From the NCBI RefSeq assembly GCF_045679555.1, contig NC_092089.1:2556663-2620662 (forward strand): DNA of 64,000 bases. The letters run 5' to 3'. Below, one piece after another: positions 1 to 13,173 of the stretch. Under the pieces are notes generated by a model. It had not been told where the DNA came from. It saw only the letters and a program-made list of their open reading frames with translations, and ran no database searches. The translations under genes and the position numbers were made by a program. The DNA comes from Salvelinus alpinus (lineage: Eukaryota; Chordata; Actinopteri; Salmoniformes; Salmonidae). Position 1 is the first letter of the stretch; each line of letters opens with the position of its first letter.

Positions 1-235
1 TTATCGTGACTCTGTACTGGTACCACGTGTATATAGCCAAGTTATCATGACTCAGTACTGGTACCACGTGTATATAGCCAAGTTATCGTTAGTCATTGTG
101 TTTTATTCTTTGTGTTATTATTATTCTATTATTCTCTCTGTATTGTTGGGAAGGGCCCCTAAGTCCGCATTTCACTGTTAGTCTACACCTGTTGTTTGTG
201 AAGAATGTGACTAATAAAATTTGATTTGATTTGAC
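1..235 (+). mobile_element. 3' tail of a 5'-truncated L2/Rex-like LINE
   Basis: The stretch ends in GACTAATAAAATTTGATTTG, the same kind of 3' terminus seen on the better preserved LINEs ending near 8849 and 60290. It also has the preceding signature GCATTTCACTGTTAGTCTACACCTGTTGT. The first 90 bases carry a local direct duplication of about 45 bp (CTGGTACCACGTGTATATAG occurs twice). No coding sequence remains. The element runs off the left edge of the window. Confidence 0.7.
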
Positions 236-904
236 ATCCAAACACTAGACAACAGGAAGGACAACCCAGACATAACACACACACAGTAACACACTGCCCT
301 CTACCTACGCTGGTAAGTTCTTTATTGGTGTCAGTTGAGTTGTTAGGTGTTTGGTGCAACCATTAATGCTGCATCAGGGTGTTTTATGCTCTGCTGAGGT
401 ACTGTATCTATGGGAACGCCTGGCTCTACCCCAATATCAGACTCTGTACTTCCCTGGATGTGTATTAGTTGGAGCATCGGGAGTGACACTAAAATCTATA
501 ATAAACACCAGCGCGCTGCACCTCAACAGACTCACTCCCAACATTGGCCCAGTGAGCAATCAATCACCTCCAACCGCCTGTCAGCACCCAATCAACAGCC
601 AGTGCTGTGGAGGCGGGGATAGTTTTTCCACTGACTAAGAGATGGAGTTTTTCAAAGTTTATCTCGGGGGTATACAGAGACCAAGTAGAGGATTTTGTGT
701 ATAAAGAATCTGAAAGTGTGTGTCTGTATGTGTATGCCCATGCGTATCTGTGTGTGTGTGTGCGTGTGAGATAGCGACACCAGTCACATGACCAAGCAGA
801 CGCCAAACAGCTGGTCAGACACACACACACTCTCTCTTTCACACACACACACACACACATACTGGCATTAAACATCAACAAACAAGGAATAGGGGGAGAG
901 TGAG
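236..904. other. Non-coding intronic sequence without a recognisable gene
   Basis: Mostly unique-looking sequence with short CA/TG runs near 740-870. Small open frames here have no recognisable domain or splice context. It sits in the region interpreted as adam22 intron 3. Confidence 0.5.
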
Positions 905-2370
905 GGAGGAATGGAGAGAAAGAGGAATGGAGAGAGAGAGGAATGGAGAGAGAGAGGAATAAAGAGAAAGAGGAATGGAGAGAAAGAGGAATGGAGAGAG
1001 AGAAGAATGGAGAGAGAGAAGAATGGAGAGAGAGAGAGGAATGGAGAGAGAGAGAGGAATGGAGAGAGAGAGGAATGGAGAGAGAGAAGAATGGAGAGAG
1101 AGAAGAATGGAGAGAGATGGGAATGGAGAGAGAGAGGAATGGAGAGAGAGAAGAATGGAGAGAGAGAGGAATGGAGAGAGAGAGGAATGGAGAGAAAGAA
1201 GAATGGAGAGAGATGGGAATGGAGAGAGAGAAGAATGGAGAGAGAGAGGAATGGAGAGAGAGAAGAATGGAGAGAGATGGGAATGGAGAGAGAGAGGAAT
1301 GGAGAGAGAGGAATGGAGAGAGAGAAGAATGGAGAGAGAGAGGAATGGAGAGAGATGGGAATGGAGAGAGATGGGAATGGAGAGAGAGAAGAATGGAGAG
1401 AGAGAGGAATGGAGAGAGAGGAATGGAGAGAGAGAGGAATGGAGAGAAAGAGGAATGGAGAGAGAGAGGAATGGAGAGAGAGAGGAATGGAGAGAGAGAA
1501 GAATGGAGAGAGAGAGGAATGGAGAGAGAGAGAGGAATGGAGAGAAAGAGGAATGGAGAGAGAGAAGAATGGAGAGAGAGAGGAATGGAGAGAGAGAAGA
1601 ATGGAGAGAGAGACGAATGGAGAGAGAGAAGAATGGAGAGAGAGAAGAATGGAGAGAGAGAAGAATGGAGAGAGAGAGGAATGGAGAGAGAGAGGAATGG
1701 AGAGAGAGAAGAATGGAGAGAGAGAAGAGTGGAGAGAGAGAGGAATGGAGAGAGAGAAGAATGGAGAGAGAAGAATGGAGAGAGAGGAATGGAGAGAGAT
1801 GGGAATGGAGAGAGAGAAGAATGGAGAGAGAGGAATGGAGAGAGAGAATAATGGAGAGAGAGAGGAATGGAGAGAGAGAAGATTGGAGAGAGAGAGGAAT
1901 GGAGAGAGAGAAGAATGGAGAGAGAGAGGAATGGAGAGAGAGAAGAATGGAGAGAGAGAGGAATGGAGAGAGAGAAGAATGGAGAGAGAGAGGAATGGAG
2001 AGAGAGAAGAATGGAGAGAGATGGGAATGGAGAGAGAGAGGAATGGAGAGAGAGGAATGGAGAGAGAGAGGAATGGAGAGAGAGAAGAATGGAGAGAGAG
2101 AGGAATGGAGAGAGAGAAGAATGGAGAGAGAGAGGAATGGAGAGAGAGAAGAATGGAGAGAGATGGGAATGGAGAGAGAGAAGAATGGAGAGAGAGAGGA
2201 ATGGAGAGAAAGAGGAATGGAGAGAAAGAGGAATGGAGAGAGGAATGGAGAGAAAGAGGAATGGAGAGAGGAATGGAGAGAGAGAGGAATGGAGAGAGAG
2301 AAGAATGGAGAGAGAGAGGAATGGAGAGAGAGAGAGAGGAATGGAGAGAGATGGGAAGGGAGAGAAAGTG
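905..2370 (+). repeat. Polypurine minisatellite, unit about 16 bp (GGAATGGAGAGAGAGA)
   Basis: About 90 imperfect copies of GGAATGGAGAGAGAGA. Variants include GAAGAATGG, GATGGGAATGG and shorter 12-14 bp forms. The plus strand is almost entirely A and G apart from the T of each ATGG, so the minus strand is a polypyrimidine tract. Apparent proteins (ERERNGERE on plus, LSLHSSLSPF on minus) exist only because the unit lacks stop codons and is not a multiple of three; they are not genes. Confidence 0.95.
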
Positions 2371-3349
2371 AGAGACAGAGAGAAGGGGAACTGGGTTTTA
2401 GATGACTAACAGACATTCTGTTACAGTAATACAAACAGCAAGGGAGAAGAGATAGAAAGGGAGAGAAAGAGAGAGGAAAGAGGGATAGAAACGGGCAGTG
2501 AAAATAGACGGATGGCAGAGATGAGCAGAGAAGAATAAAAAGCATAGGAACAGTGAAATAGAGAGAAAGGTAGAGAGATCAGCCTCCTTATGCACGTCTC
2601 ACCATCCTTGGGTGTGTCCTCCAACCCCAAACCGTCCGACATTGAGACACACAGTTTACTTCTTTGTTCTGACAGGGTGTGTGTGTTTAAGATTTAGTTT
2701 CTGTGGTCTGTATCAGCCCCCATGCTGAGCGGGGGCCTGGAGAGCATACTGAGCCCGCAAGGAGGACACACAGGGCCGTAATGGAGGACGCTGATAACAG
2801 ATTTCAGCTTTAATTATTTTGAGATTTGAATATTTTATTGGACAGACAAAGACGCAAAGTCAGCTCTTGCTTTTGCCTTTCACCTACCCCCGCACACGCA
2901 CACACACAAACACACACTAACACAAACAAAAAAACACACACACATATCATCGAGAAATTACAAGATTGTGTTAATAATACTGTTATTGCATCAAATGGTT
3001 GTTGTTTTGTTTGTGCCGGGAGGTACCAGGGTGGAGATGGCTCGGGTATGGATAATGATGAGAGGAACTTTGTTTTGGGGGCCAGACACTGGTTTCTACA
3101 CAATGAGAACAGTCTTTACAGCAGATACAGTCTGCTGTAAATTATTAGTATCTTTCAGAAAAATCCTAACCGTGTGACCCATTCCATACATCTGTTGTTT
3201 GTCATGAACATTCAGGAGGATGGACTTTGCTATAAAATGTTGTGTCTCAAATCAGCTTGTTGGGCTCTCAACAAATCACCTACAGGTGGGTCGTCGACCG
3301 GCTTTATTATTGCAATAATTAATCGAGAATAGTATCTAGTTATGGTAAG
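2371..3349. other. Intronic sequence, GA-rich then CA-rich, no gene seen
   Basis: 2371-2590 is a degraded continuation of the purine-rich array. 2875-2945 is a CA-rich stretch. The remainder has no recognisable coding exon or transposon terminus. Confidence 0.5.
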
Positions 3350-3560
3350 GGGTGAAATAAGTAGCCAGTTATAATTGTAATGGTTTAGCAGATTATAAAA
3401 AAAGAAGATCAGTCTTTACGTGACTAAAAGAAAAGGAATATAACATATACTGCTTACAGGAAACTCACTCTACATCCTTAGATGAAGTTGTGTGGAAAAA
3501 GGAATGGGATGGTGAAATAATTTTCTGTCATGGACAGAGGAAAAAAAATTCAATCTGAAT

Positions 3561-3845
3561 GTGCAAATAGTCAGGAATGATCCCCAAGGAAGGTGGATCT
3601 TTTTGTATATGAAAGTGGACGAAAAATACATTTGGCTCATTAACCTATATGGTCCAAATCAGGATGTTCCATACTTCTTCGAAAACATTCGTACCAATTT
3701 ATTGAACTTACAGGCAACAAATGATTATATCATTATGGTAGGAGACTATAACACAGTGTTAAGTACCTCAATGGACCGTAAAGGTAATCACTCTACTATC
3801 ATCGCCGTGCCCTTAAGAAAATCACAAATATTATGGACACATTAG
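3561..3845 (+). pseudogene. L1-like LINE endonuclease fragment
   Basis: A 94-codon open stretch with INLYGPNQD and the catalytic-type segment MVGDYNTVLS, as in apurinic-like endonuclease domains of LINEs (GDFN motif). The preceding LQETHS block lies in an adjacent frame, so at least one frameshift separates them. It is not an independent gene. Assignment to the L1/Tx1 group rests on motif style only. Confidence 0.8.
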
Positions 3846-4119
3846 AAATAGTGGATTTGGAGACTAAAAAACCCAGACCTAGTGAGATATACATGGAGGA
3901 GACTTAATCAAGCTAGTCGTCTTGACTACGTTCTTGTCTCTTTCATCAAAGGTTAAGTTTTAATAGGAGACAGAATGCGATCGGATCATCATCTAATTGG
4001 CCTTCACATAACTATTATAGATTTTCCACATGGACGGGGATATTGGAAATTTAATCAAAGTTTACTGCAGGACAAAATAGACTAAATTATTTATAACAGA
4101 ATTTTTCTAGTATAAATCT

Positions 4120-5925
4120 TCTTGTCAATACGGGGGCTCTGTTTTCACTTTGGAAAAAATCGTGCCCAAATGAAACGGCCTCGTACTCTGTTCTAGATCA
4201 TACAATATGCATATTATTATTACTATTGGATAGAAAACACTCTCAAGTTTCTAAAACTGTTTGAATTATATCTGTGAGTAAAACAGAACTCATTTTGCAG
4301 CAAACTTCCATACAGGAAGTGAAAAATCTGACCTATTCAACTGGCTTTTATTTATCGATATGCATGCACTTCATACGCCTTCCACTAGATGTCAACAGGC
4401 AGTGGAAGGTGGAATGGGGTGTCTAGCTTGATCTGAGGCCGAACAAGAGCTTTTGGAGTGACAGGTCCGGTATTTTCTTTGTCTTCGACGGCGCGCGAGG
4501 GACCTCGACATTGTCTTCTGAAAAGCGTTCGGTATACACGGCGAATATCTCCGGCTCTGATTTTATTTGATACATATGATAATAACATCATAAAGTAGGT
4601 TTTTTCAACCGAGTTTTATCAGTTTATTCAACGTTTATTGGGACTTTTGGAGTTGTCCGTTCTTTGCGCCAAGAGAGGATGGGAATGTTAGCAACCTTGG
4701 CTAGCATTGTGGCGCAAATTCGACAGAAGAAATGGACATTCTAAAACCAAACAACGATTTATTCTGGAAATAGGACTCCTTGTACAACATTCTGATGGAA
4801 GCTCAGCAAAAGTAAGACAACATTTATGATGTTATTTCGTATTTCTGTGTAATATGTTGATGTCTATTCTCCGCCGTGTTGGTGAGCACTGTCTCAAAAT
4901 AACCCAAGCTGTATGTTGTGGTAAAGTTATTTAAAAAAATCTAACACAGCGGTTGCATTAAGAACCAGTGTATCTTTCATTTGCCATACAACAAGTATTT
5001 TTATATAAAGTTTATAATGAGTTCTTTGGTCAGATTAGGTGAGTGTCCAATATATCTCCGGAGATTCTGGTGAATCGTTGCTACGGATTCACAATGTATA
5101 ACCACGATTTGCAGCTCTAAATATGCACGTTTTCGAACAAAACATAAATGTATTGTATAACATGATGTTATAAGACTGTCATCTGATGAAGTTGTCCAAA
5201 GGTTAGTGATTAATTTTATATCTTTTGCTGGTTTTTGCGAAAGCTACCTTTGCGGTGAATAAATGTGTTTGTGTGTTTGGCTATTGTGGTAAGCTAATAT
5301 AATTCTATATTGTGTTTTCACTGTAAAACACTTAAGAATTGGAAATATTGGCTGGATTCACAAGATGTTTATCTTTCATTTGCTGTACACCATGTATTTT
5401 TCATAAATGTTTTATGATGAGTATTTATGTATTTCACGTTGCTCTCTGTAATTATTCTGGCTGCTTTGGTGCTATTTTTGATGGTGGCTGCAATGTAAAA
5501 CTATGATTTATACCTCAAATATGCACATTTTCGAACAAAACATAAATGTATTGTATAACATGTTATAAGACTGTCATCTGATGAAGTTGTTTCTTGGTTA
5601 GTGACTAATTTTATCTCTATTTTGTCGGTTTTGTGAAAGCTACCTATGCGGTGGAAACACGGTGAAAATATCCGGTTGTGTGTTTGGCTATTGTGGTTAG
5701 CTAATAGAAATACATATTGTGTTTTCGCTGTAAAACATTTTAAAAATCGGAAATGATGGCTGGATTCACAAGATGTTTATCTTTCATTTGCTGTATTGGA
5801 CTTGTGATTTCATGAAAATTATATTATATGATATCCCTGTCCCGTTAGGCTAGGCTATGCTAGTCAGCTTTTTTGATGAGGAGGATCCCGGATCCGGGAG
5901 GGTGATGAAGTAGAGAATAATATAG
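4120..5925. mobile_element. Non-coding interspersed repeat inserted in the L1-like LINE
   Basis: About 1.8 kb of AT-rich sequence with no coding potential separates two parts of the same LINE. It begins near ACGGGGGCTCTGTTTTCAC and ends near GGATCCCGGATCCGGGAG. Inside, a segment of about 400 bp is directly repeated: TCGAACAAAACATAAATGTA occurs near 5133 and 5532, and GGCTGGATTCACAAGATG near 5350 and 5759. The style is that of an abundant salmonid repeat, but I cannot assign a class. I found no clear terminal inverted repeat or target-site duplication, so the edges are approximate. Confidence 0.6.
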
Positions 5926-6096
5926 GTTCAGCAAATCCCCTTATTGTTTGGGATACCTTTAAATGTACCTTCAGAGGTCATTCAATTCAATATTCATCAA
6001 TAATAAAAAAGCTGTTTCTGGCTGAAGAGACAAGACTAACAAGGAAAATCCATTAACTAATAGTACAGGTAGATAGCAAAAAACGATACTACAGAG

Positions 6097-7730
6097 ATGC
6101 AAAACAAGTTAGAGGAAAAACAAAAAGAACTCGAGGAACGATCTTCTGTAATCTATTACAAAAATAAAGCAAAGTGGATGGAATATGGAGAAAAATGCAC
6201 AAAATTCTTCCTGAATCTCCAATACAGGAACGCTAACAAAAATAATTTGCAGAAGCTCATTACTGAAGACGGCGTCATCTATGATTCTCCGAATGATATT
6301 TTAAAAGAGGAAGCTAATTATTTTAGGCAGATGTTCTCTTTTCCGTCTCATCCTCTCCCACTGAATGAAGATTACGGTAAGGAATTCTTTCCAAATAATA
6401 TAAAAAATTGAAAATTAACAAATGTACAGAAAGATCACTGCAAAGGCCAAATTACAGAGGAATAACTTTTTGAGGCTATTAATTCCCTTCAGTCTGGAAA
6501 AACCCCAGGGCTTGATGGCATACCGGTAGAGGTATATCAAGCCTTTTTTGTTATACCTAAAGCTCCATTGTTAGATTGTTTTAACTACTCCTACAGAAAT
6601 GGCAGTCTGTCAGGTACTCAGCAGGAAGGTCTGCTTCCTCTATTATTAAAACAAGACCCAGATGGCAAATATAAAGACCCAGTCTATCTAAAAAAAACTG
6701 GAGGCTCCTTACACTTCAATGTTGTGATGCAAAAAGACTAGCGAAATGCATTGCACTCAGAATTAAAAAGGGTTTTACCAGGTATTGTTCATCCTGATCA
6801 GACAGGTTTTTTACATGGATGATACATTGGAGATAATATACGACAACTACTAGAAATAATAGAACATCATGAAACATCTAAGAAGCCAGGCCTGGTATTT
6901 ATAGCGGATTTTGAAAAGGCATTTGATAAAGTAAGACTGGATTTTATTTATAAATGCCTGGATTTTTTCAAATTTCGGTGATTCTCTTATAAAATGGGCA
7001 AAAATAATGTATAGCAACCCCAGGTGTAAAATAGTAAATAGCGGCTACTTCTCAGAGAGTATTGAATTGTCAAGAGGAGTTAAAGAAGTGTGTCCGCTGT
7101 CACCATATCTATTCGTTATGGCCATCGAAATGCTAGCTATTAGATCCAATCAGATCCAATAACAACTTTAGAGGATTAGAAATCCAAGGCTTAAAAACAA
7201 AGGTGTCCATGTATGACTCCACCTATGACTCAAGTTTTATATTAAGTCCGCAAGCTACATCCCTGCAATATCTCATTGAATATCTAGATAACGTTTCTGT
7301 ACTCTCTGGACTACAACCTAATTATGAGAAGTGTACAATATTACGTATTGGATCTTTAAAAAAAAAAACTTTTACATTACCCTGCAGTTTACCTATAAAA
7401 TGGGCTGATGGTGAAGTAGACATAATTGGTATTCATATAACAAAATATATAAATAAACTCTCCACAAAGAATTTCAATAGAAAACTTGAAAAAAAACAAA
7501 AAAAACATAGACAAGAACCTGCAACCATGTCTATTTATGGAAAAAATGCCCTGATTAACTCCTTAGTCATATCTCAGTATACTCACTTACTTATGGCGCT
7601 GCCAACTCCTGATGATTCGTTTTTCAAATCATATGAGCAAAAAATATTTTGCTTTATCTGGGACGCTAAACCAGACAAAATAAAGCATGCCTATCTATAT
7701 AATGAATATGAATTGGGTGAATTGAGATGA
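6097..7730 (+). pseudogene. L1-like LINE reverse transcriptase remnant
   Basis: Two longer open stretches (6097-6411 and 7203-7730) flank heavily mutated reverse-transcriptase motifs. The first contains KAKWMEYGEKCTKFFLNL, typical of the linker before the palm domain. Next come TPGLDGIP, ADFEKAFDKV and CPLSPYLF. The expected YADD-type box near 7205 is degraded (MYDSTYDSSF), so the catalytic site is lost. Repeated frameshifts and stops rule out activity. Confidence 0.8.
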
Positions 7731-7814
7731 TTAAATATAAAAGCACTAAACCTCTCTCTAAAAGCTTCACTTATTCAAAAGTTTTACTTCAACTTCAAAA
7801 AAGATTTGGCATGG

Positions 7815-8849
7815 GTCCTGAGATCCTCAAAAGGTTCTACAGCTGCAACATCGAGACCATCCTGACCGGTTGCATCACTGCCTGGTACGGCAATTGCCCG
7901 GCCTCTGACCGCAAGGCACTTCAGAGGGTAGTGCGTATGGCCCAATACATCACTGGGGCAAAGCTGCCTGCCATCCAGGACCTCTACACCAGGCGCTGTC
8001 AGAGGAAGGCCCTAAAAATTGTTAAAGACCCCAGCCAACCCAGTCATAGACTGTTCTCTCTACTACCGCATGGCAAGCGGTACCGGAGTGCCAAGTCTAG
8101 GACAAAAAGGCTTCTCAACAGTTTTTACCCCCAAGCCATAAGACTTCTGAACAGGTAACCAATGGTTACCCGGACAATTTACATTGTGTGCCCCCCCAAC
8201 CCCTCTTTTACGCTGCTGCTACTCTCTGTTTATCTTATATGCATAGTCACTTTAACCATATATCCATGTACATACTACCTCAATTGGCCCGACCAACCAG
8301 TGCTCCCGCACATTGGCTAACTGAACTATCTGCATTATGTCCCACCTCCCGCCAACCCCTCCTTTTATGCTACTGCTACTCTCTGTTCATCATATATGCA
8401 TAGACACTTTAACCATACCTACATGTACAGTGGGGAGAAGAAGTATTTGATACACTGCCGATTTTGCAGGTTTTCCTACTTACAAAGCATGTAGAGGTCT
8501 GTAATTTTTATCATAGGTACACTTCAACTGTGAGAGACGGAATCTAAAACAAAAATCCAGAAAATCACATTGTATGATTTTTAGGTAATTCATTTGCACT
8601 GCAAAATCGGCAGTGTATCAAATACTTGTTCTACCCACTGTACATACTACCTCAATAAGCCTGACTAACCGGTGTCTGTATATAGCCTTGCTACTCTTAT
8701 TTTCAAATGTATTTTTACTGTTGTTTTAATTCTTTACTTACCTACACACACACATAACTTTTTTTTCGCACTATTGGTTAGAGCCTGTAAGTAAGCATTT
8801 CACTGTTGTATTCGGCGCACGTGACAAATAAACTTTGATTTGATTTGAA
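7815..8849 (+). mobile_element. 5'-truncated L2/Rex-like LINE nested in the L1-like LINE
   Basis: An open stretch running to 8158 encodes the C-terminal end of a jockey-superfamily LINE polyprotein: CITAWYGNCPASDRKALQRV, then LPAIQDLYTRRCQRKALKIV and RLFSLLPHGKRYRSAKSRTK. The open frame starts at 7727 only because the host L1-like frame happens to be continuous across the junction. A 3' region follows and ends at ACAAATAAACTTTGATTTG. Immediately after this tail the L1-like protein resumes, so this is a later insertion. It is itself interrupted by a small MITE at 8428-8640. No clear target-site duplication was found. Confidence 0.85.
8428..8640. mobile_element. 213-bp Tc1/mariner-type MITE with TA duplication
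   Basis: Termini are inverted repeats of about 40 bp with few mismatches: CAGTGGGGAGAAGAAGTATT on the left and, on the opposite strand at the right, CAGTGGGTAGAACAAGTATT. Both continue into TTGATACACTGCCGATTTT. TA dinucleotides at 8426-8427 and 8641-8642 are the expected target duplication. Removing it restores the LINE tail CTACATGTACATACTACCTC. It encodes nothing. Confidence 0.9.
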
Positions 8850-8940
8850 CCCTAAATGGTTCTCAAGTAGATTACTAAGAAAAGCTCATCCATTGTTTAA
8901 AAATTGCCTTTTTTCCAGATTGCCATGTCTCATTTTCAAT

Positions 8941-10707
8941 TAATTAATTGGTGTTGATGGTATCCTCAATGAAATGATAAATTATTCAGACCACAAATTC
9001 CACTTGGCTATACTTAAACTCTTTAACATCATCCTTAGCTCTGGCATCTTACCCAATATTTGGAACCAAGGCCTGACCACCCCAATCCACAAACGTGGAG
9101 ACAAATTTGACCCCAATAACTACCGTGGGATATGCGTCAACAGCAACCTTGGGAAAATCCTCTGCATTACCATTAACAGCAGACTCGTACATTTCCTCAG
9201 TGAAAACAATATACTGAGCAAATGTCAAATTGGCTTTTTACCAAATTACCGTACAACAGACCATGTATTCACCCTGCACACCCTAATTGACAAACAAACA
9301 AACCAAAACAAAGGCAAAGTCTTCTCACGCTTTGTTGATTTCAAAAAAGCCTTTGACTCAATTTGGCATGCGGGTCTGCTATACAAATTGATGGAAAGCG
9401 GTGTTGGGGGAAAAACATACGACATAAAATCCATGTACACAAACAAGTGAGCAGCTAAAATTGGGAAAAAAACACATTTCTTTCCACAGGTCCGTGGGGT
9501 GAGACAGGGATGCAGCTTAAGCCCCACCCTCTTTAACAGATATATCAACTAATTGGCGAGGGCACTAGAACAGTCTGCAGCACCTGGCCTCGCCCTGCTA
9601 GAATCTGAAGTCAAATGTCTACAGTTTGCTGATGATCTGGTGCTTCTGTCCCCAACCAAGGAGGGCCTACAGCAGCATCTAGATATTCTGCACAGATTCT
9701 GTCAGACCTGGGCCCTGACAGTAAATTTCAGTAAGACAAAAATAATGGTGTTCCAAAAAAGGTCCAGTTGCCAGGACCACAAATACAAATTCCATCTAAA
9801 CACAGTTGCCCTAGAGCACACAAAAAACGTACATACCTTGGCCTAAACATCAGTGCCACAGGTAAGTTCCACAAAGCTGTGAACGAGAAGATAAAATTCG
9901 ACATACCAATTAGGATCTGGCTAAAAAATACTTAAATCAGTTACAGAACCCTTTATGGTTGTGAGGTCTGGGGTCCACTCACCAACCAAGAATTCACAAA
10001 ATTGGACAAACACCAAATTGAGACTCTGCATGCAGAATTCTGCAAAAATATCCTCTGTGTACAACGTAAAACACCAAATAATATATGCAGAGCAGAACGC
10101 TATTTGGTCCTAAACAGAGAGTACACAGTGGCAGAATACCTGACCTCTGTGACTGACCCAAACTTAAGGAAAGCTTTGACTATGTACAGACTTAGTGAAC
10201 ATAGCCTTGCCAGGCAGACCTGGCTCTCAAGAGAATACAAAATGAGGTGGAAATTGAGCTGCACTTCCTAACCTCCTGCCAAATGTATGACCATATTAGA
10301 GACACATATTTCCCTCAGATTACACAGATCCACAAAGAATTTGAAGACAAATCCAATTTTGATAAACTCCCATATCTACTGGGTGAAATACCACAGTGTA
10401 CCATCACAGCAGCGAGATTTGTGACCTGTTGCCACAAGAAAAGGGCAACCAGTGAAGAACAAACACCAATGTAAATACAACCCATATTTATGTTTATTTA
10501 TTTTCCCTTTTGTAATTTAACTATTTGCACATCGTTACAACACTGTATATAGACATAACATGACATTTGAAATGTCTTTATTATTTTGTAACTTCTTTGA
10601 GTGTAATGTTTACTATTAATTTCACTTTTCTTTATTATCTACTTCACTTGCTTTGGCAATGTTAACATATGTTGACCATGCCAATAAAGCCATTAAATTG
10701 AATTGAG
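8941..10707 (+). mobile_element. 5'-truncated LINE of a second family, clade not assigned
   Basis: Reverse-transcriptase motifs appear in order. GVDGILNEMI is near 8950 and NNYRGICVNSNLGKILC near 9120. QIGFLPNYRTTDHVFTLH and FVDFKKAFDSIW follow in 8974-9450. RGVRQGCSLSPTLFN is near 9500, and the catalytic box FADDLVLLSPTKEG is in 9553-9846. The C-terminal region (10002-10271 and 10247-10474) ends CHKKRATSEEQTPM. Stops and frameshifts separate these pieces, so it is dead. The 3' end has ATGCCAATAAAGCC followed by TTGAATTGAG. Two more tails of the same family lie at 12015 and 26130. It begins inside the 3' part of the L1-like LINE. Confidence 0.85.
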
Positions 10708-12014
<1,307 letters not shown>

Positions 12015-12525
12015 ATAGCCTTGCTATTGAGAAAGGTCCCGGAAGGCAGACCTGGCTCTCAAGAGAAGACAAAATGAGGTGGAAATTGAGCTGCACTTCC
12101 TAACCTCCTGCCAAATGTATGACCATATTAGAGACACATATTTCTCTCAGATTACACAGACCCACAAAGAATTCGAAAACAAATACAATGTTGATAAACT
12201 CATATTTATTGGGTGAAATACCAGTGTTCCATCACAGCAGCAAGATTTGTGACCTGTTGCCAAAAGAAAAGGGCAACCAGTGAAGAACAAACACCATTGT
12301 AAATACAACCCATATTTATCTTATTTAATTAAAACATCATTATAACACTGTACATAGCCATAATATGACATTTGAAATGTGTATATTCCTGTGAAACTTG
12401 TGAGTGTAATGTTCACTGTTAATTTTGGATTGCTTATTTCACTTTTGTTTATTATCTATTTAATTTGCTTTGGCAATGTAAACATATGTTTCCCATGCCA
12501 ATAAAGCCCTTTGAATTGAATTGAG
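12015..12525 (+). mobile_element. LINE 3' fragment, same family as 8941-10707
   Basis: Starts at ATAGCCTTGCTATTGAG and contains GGCAGACCTGGCTCTCAAGA, CTTCCTAACCTCCTGCCAAA and GTGACCTGTTGCC, colinear with 10200-10470 of the longer copy. Its 3' end is CATGCCAATAAAGCCCTTTG then AATTGAATTG. Strongly 5'-truncated and frameshifted. Confidence 0.88.
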
Positions 12526-13091
<566 letters not shown>

Positions 13092-13173
13092 TGAAGCTTA
13101 TGACTGGTTATGTGTAGTGGTTATTTGGAAAGAAGAACAATAAAGGGGATAAGCAACCATAGTATTTATCCCC

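Larger units (their letters stand above)
3350..8940 (+). mobile_element. Decayed L1-like LINE, interrupted by two younger insertions
   Basis: Plus-strand conceptual translation gives, in order, an endonuclease N-terminus with the LQETHS motif near 3460, the rest of the endonuclease (3561-3845), a linker (5930-6410) and reverse-transcriptase pieces (KTPGLDGIP near 6500, FIADFEKAFDKV near 6900, CPLSPYLF near 7090, then 7203-7730). A final C-terminal piece (NPKWFSSRLLRKAHPLFKN) runs 8850-8940. The order is that of an L1/Tx1-type LINE. Reading resumes across two insertions, at about 4120-5925 and 7815-8849. Many stops and frameshifts make it a pseudogene. The 5' end is truncated inside the endonuclease. 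Confidence 0.85.

Noticed and set aside
875-2545. Long Ser/Leu/Pro-rich minus frame and Glu/Arg-rich plus frames
   Set aside because: Translation of a purine-rich minisatellite on both strands; no gene structure.
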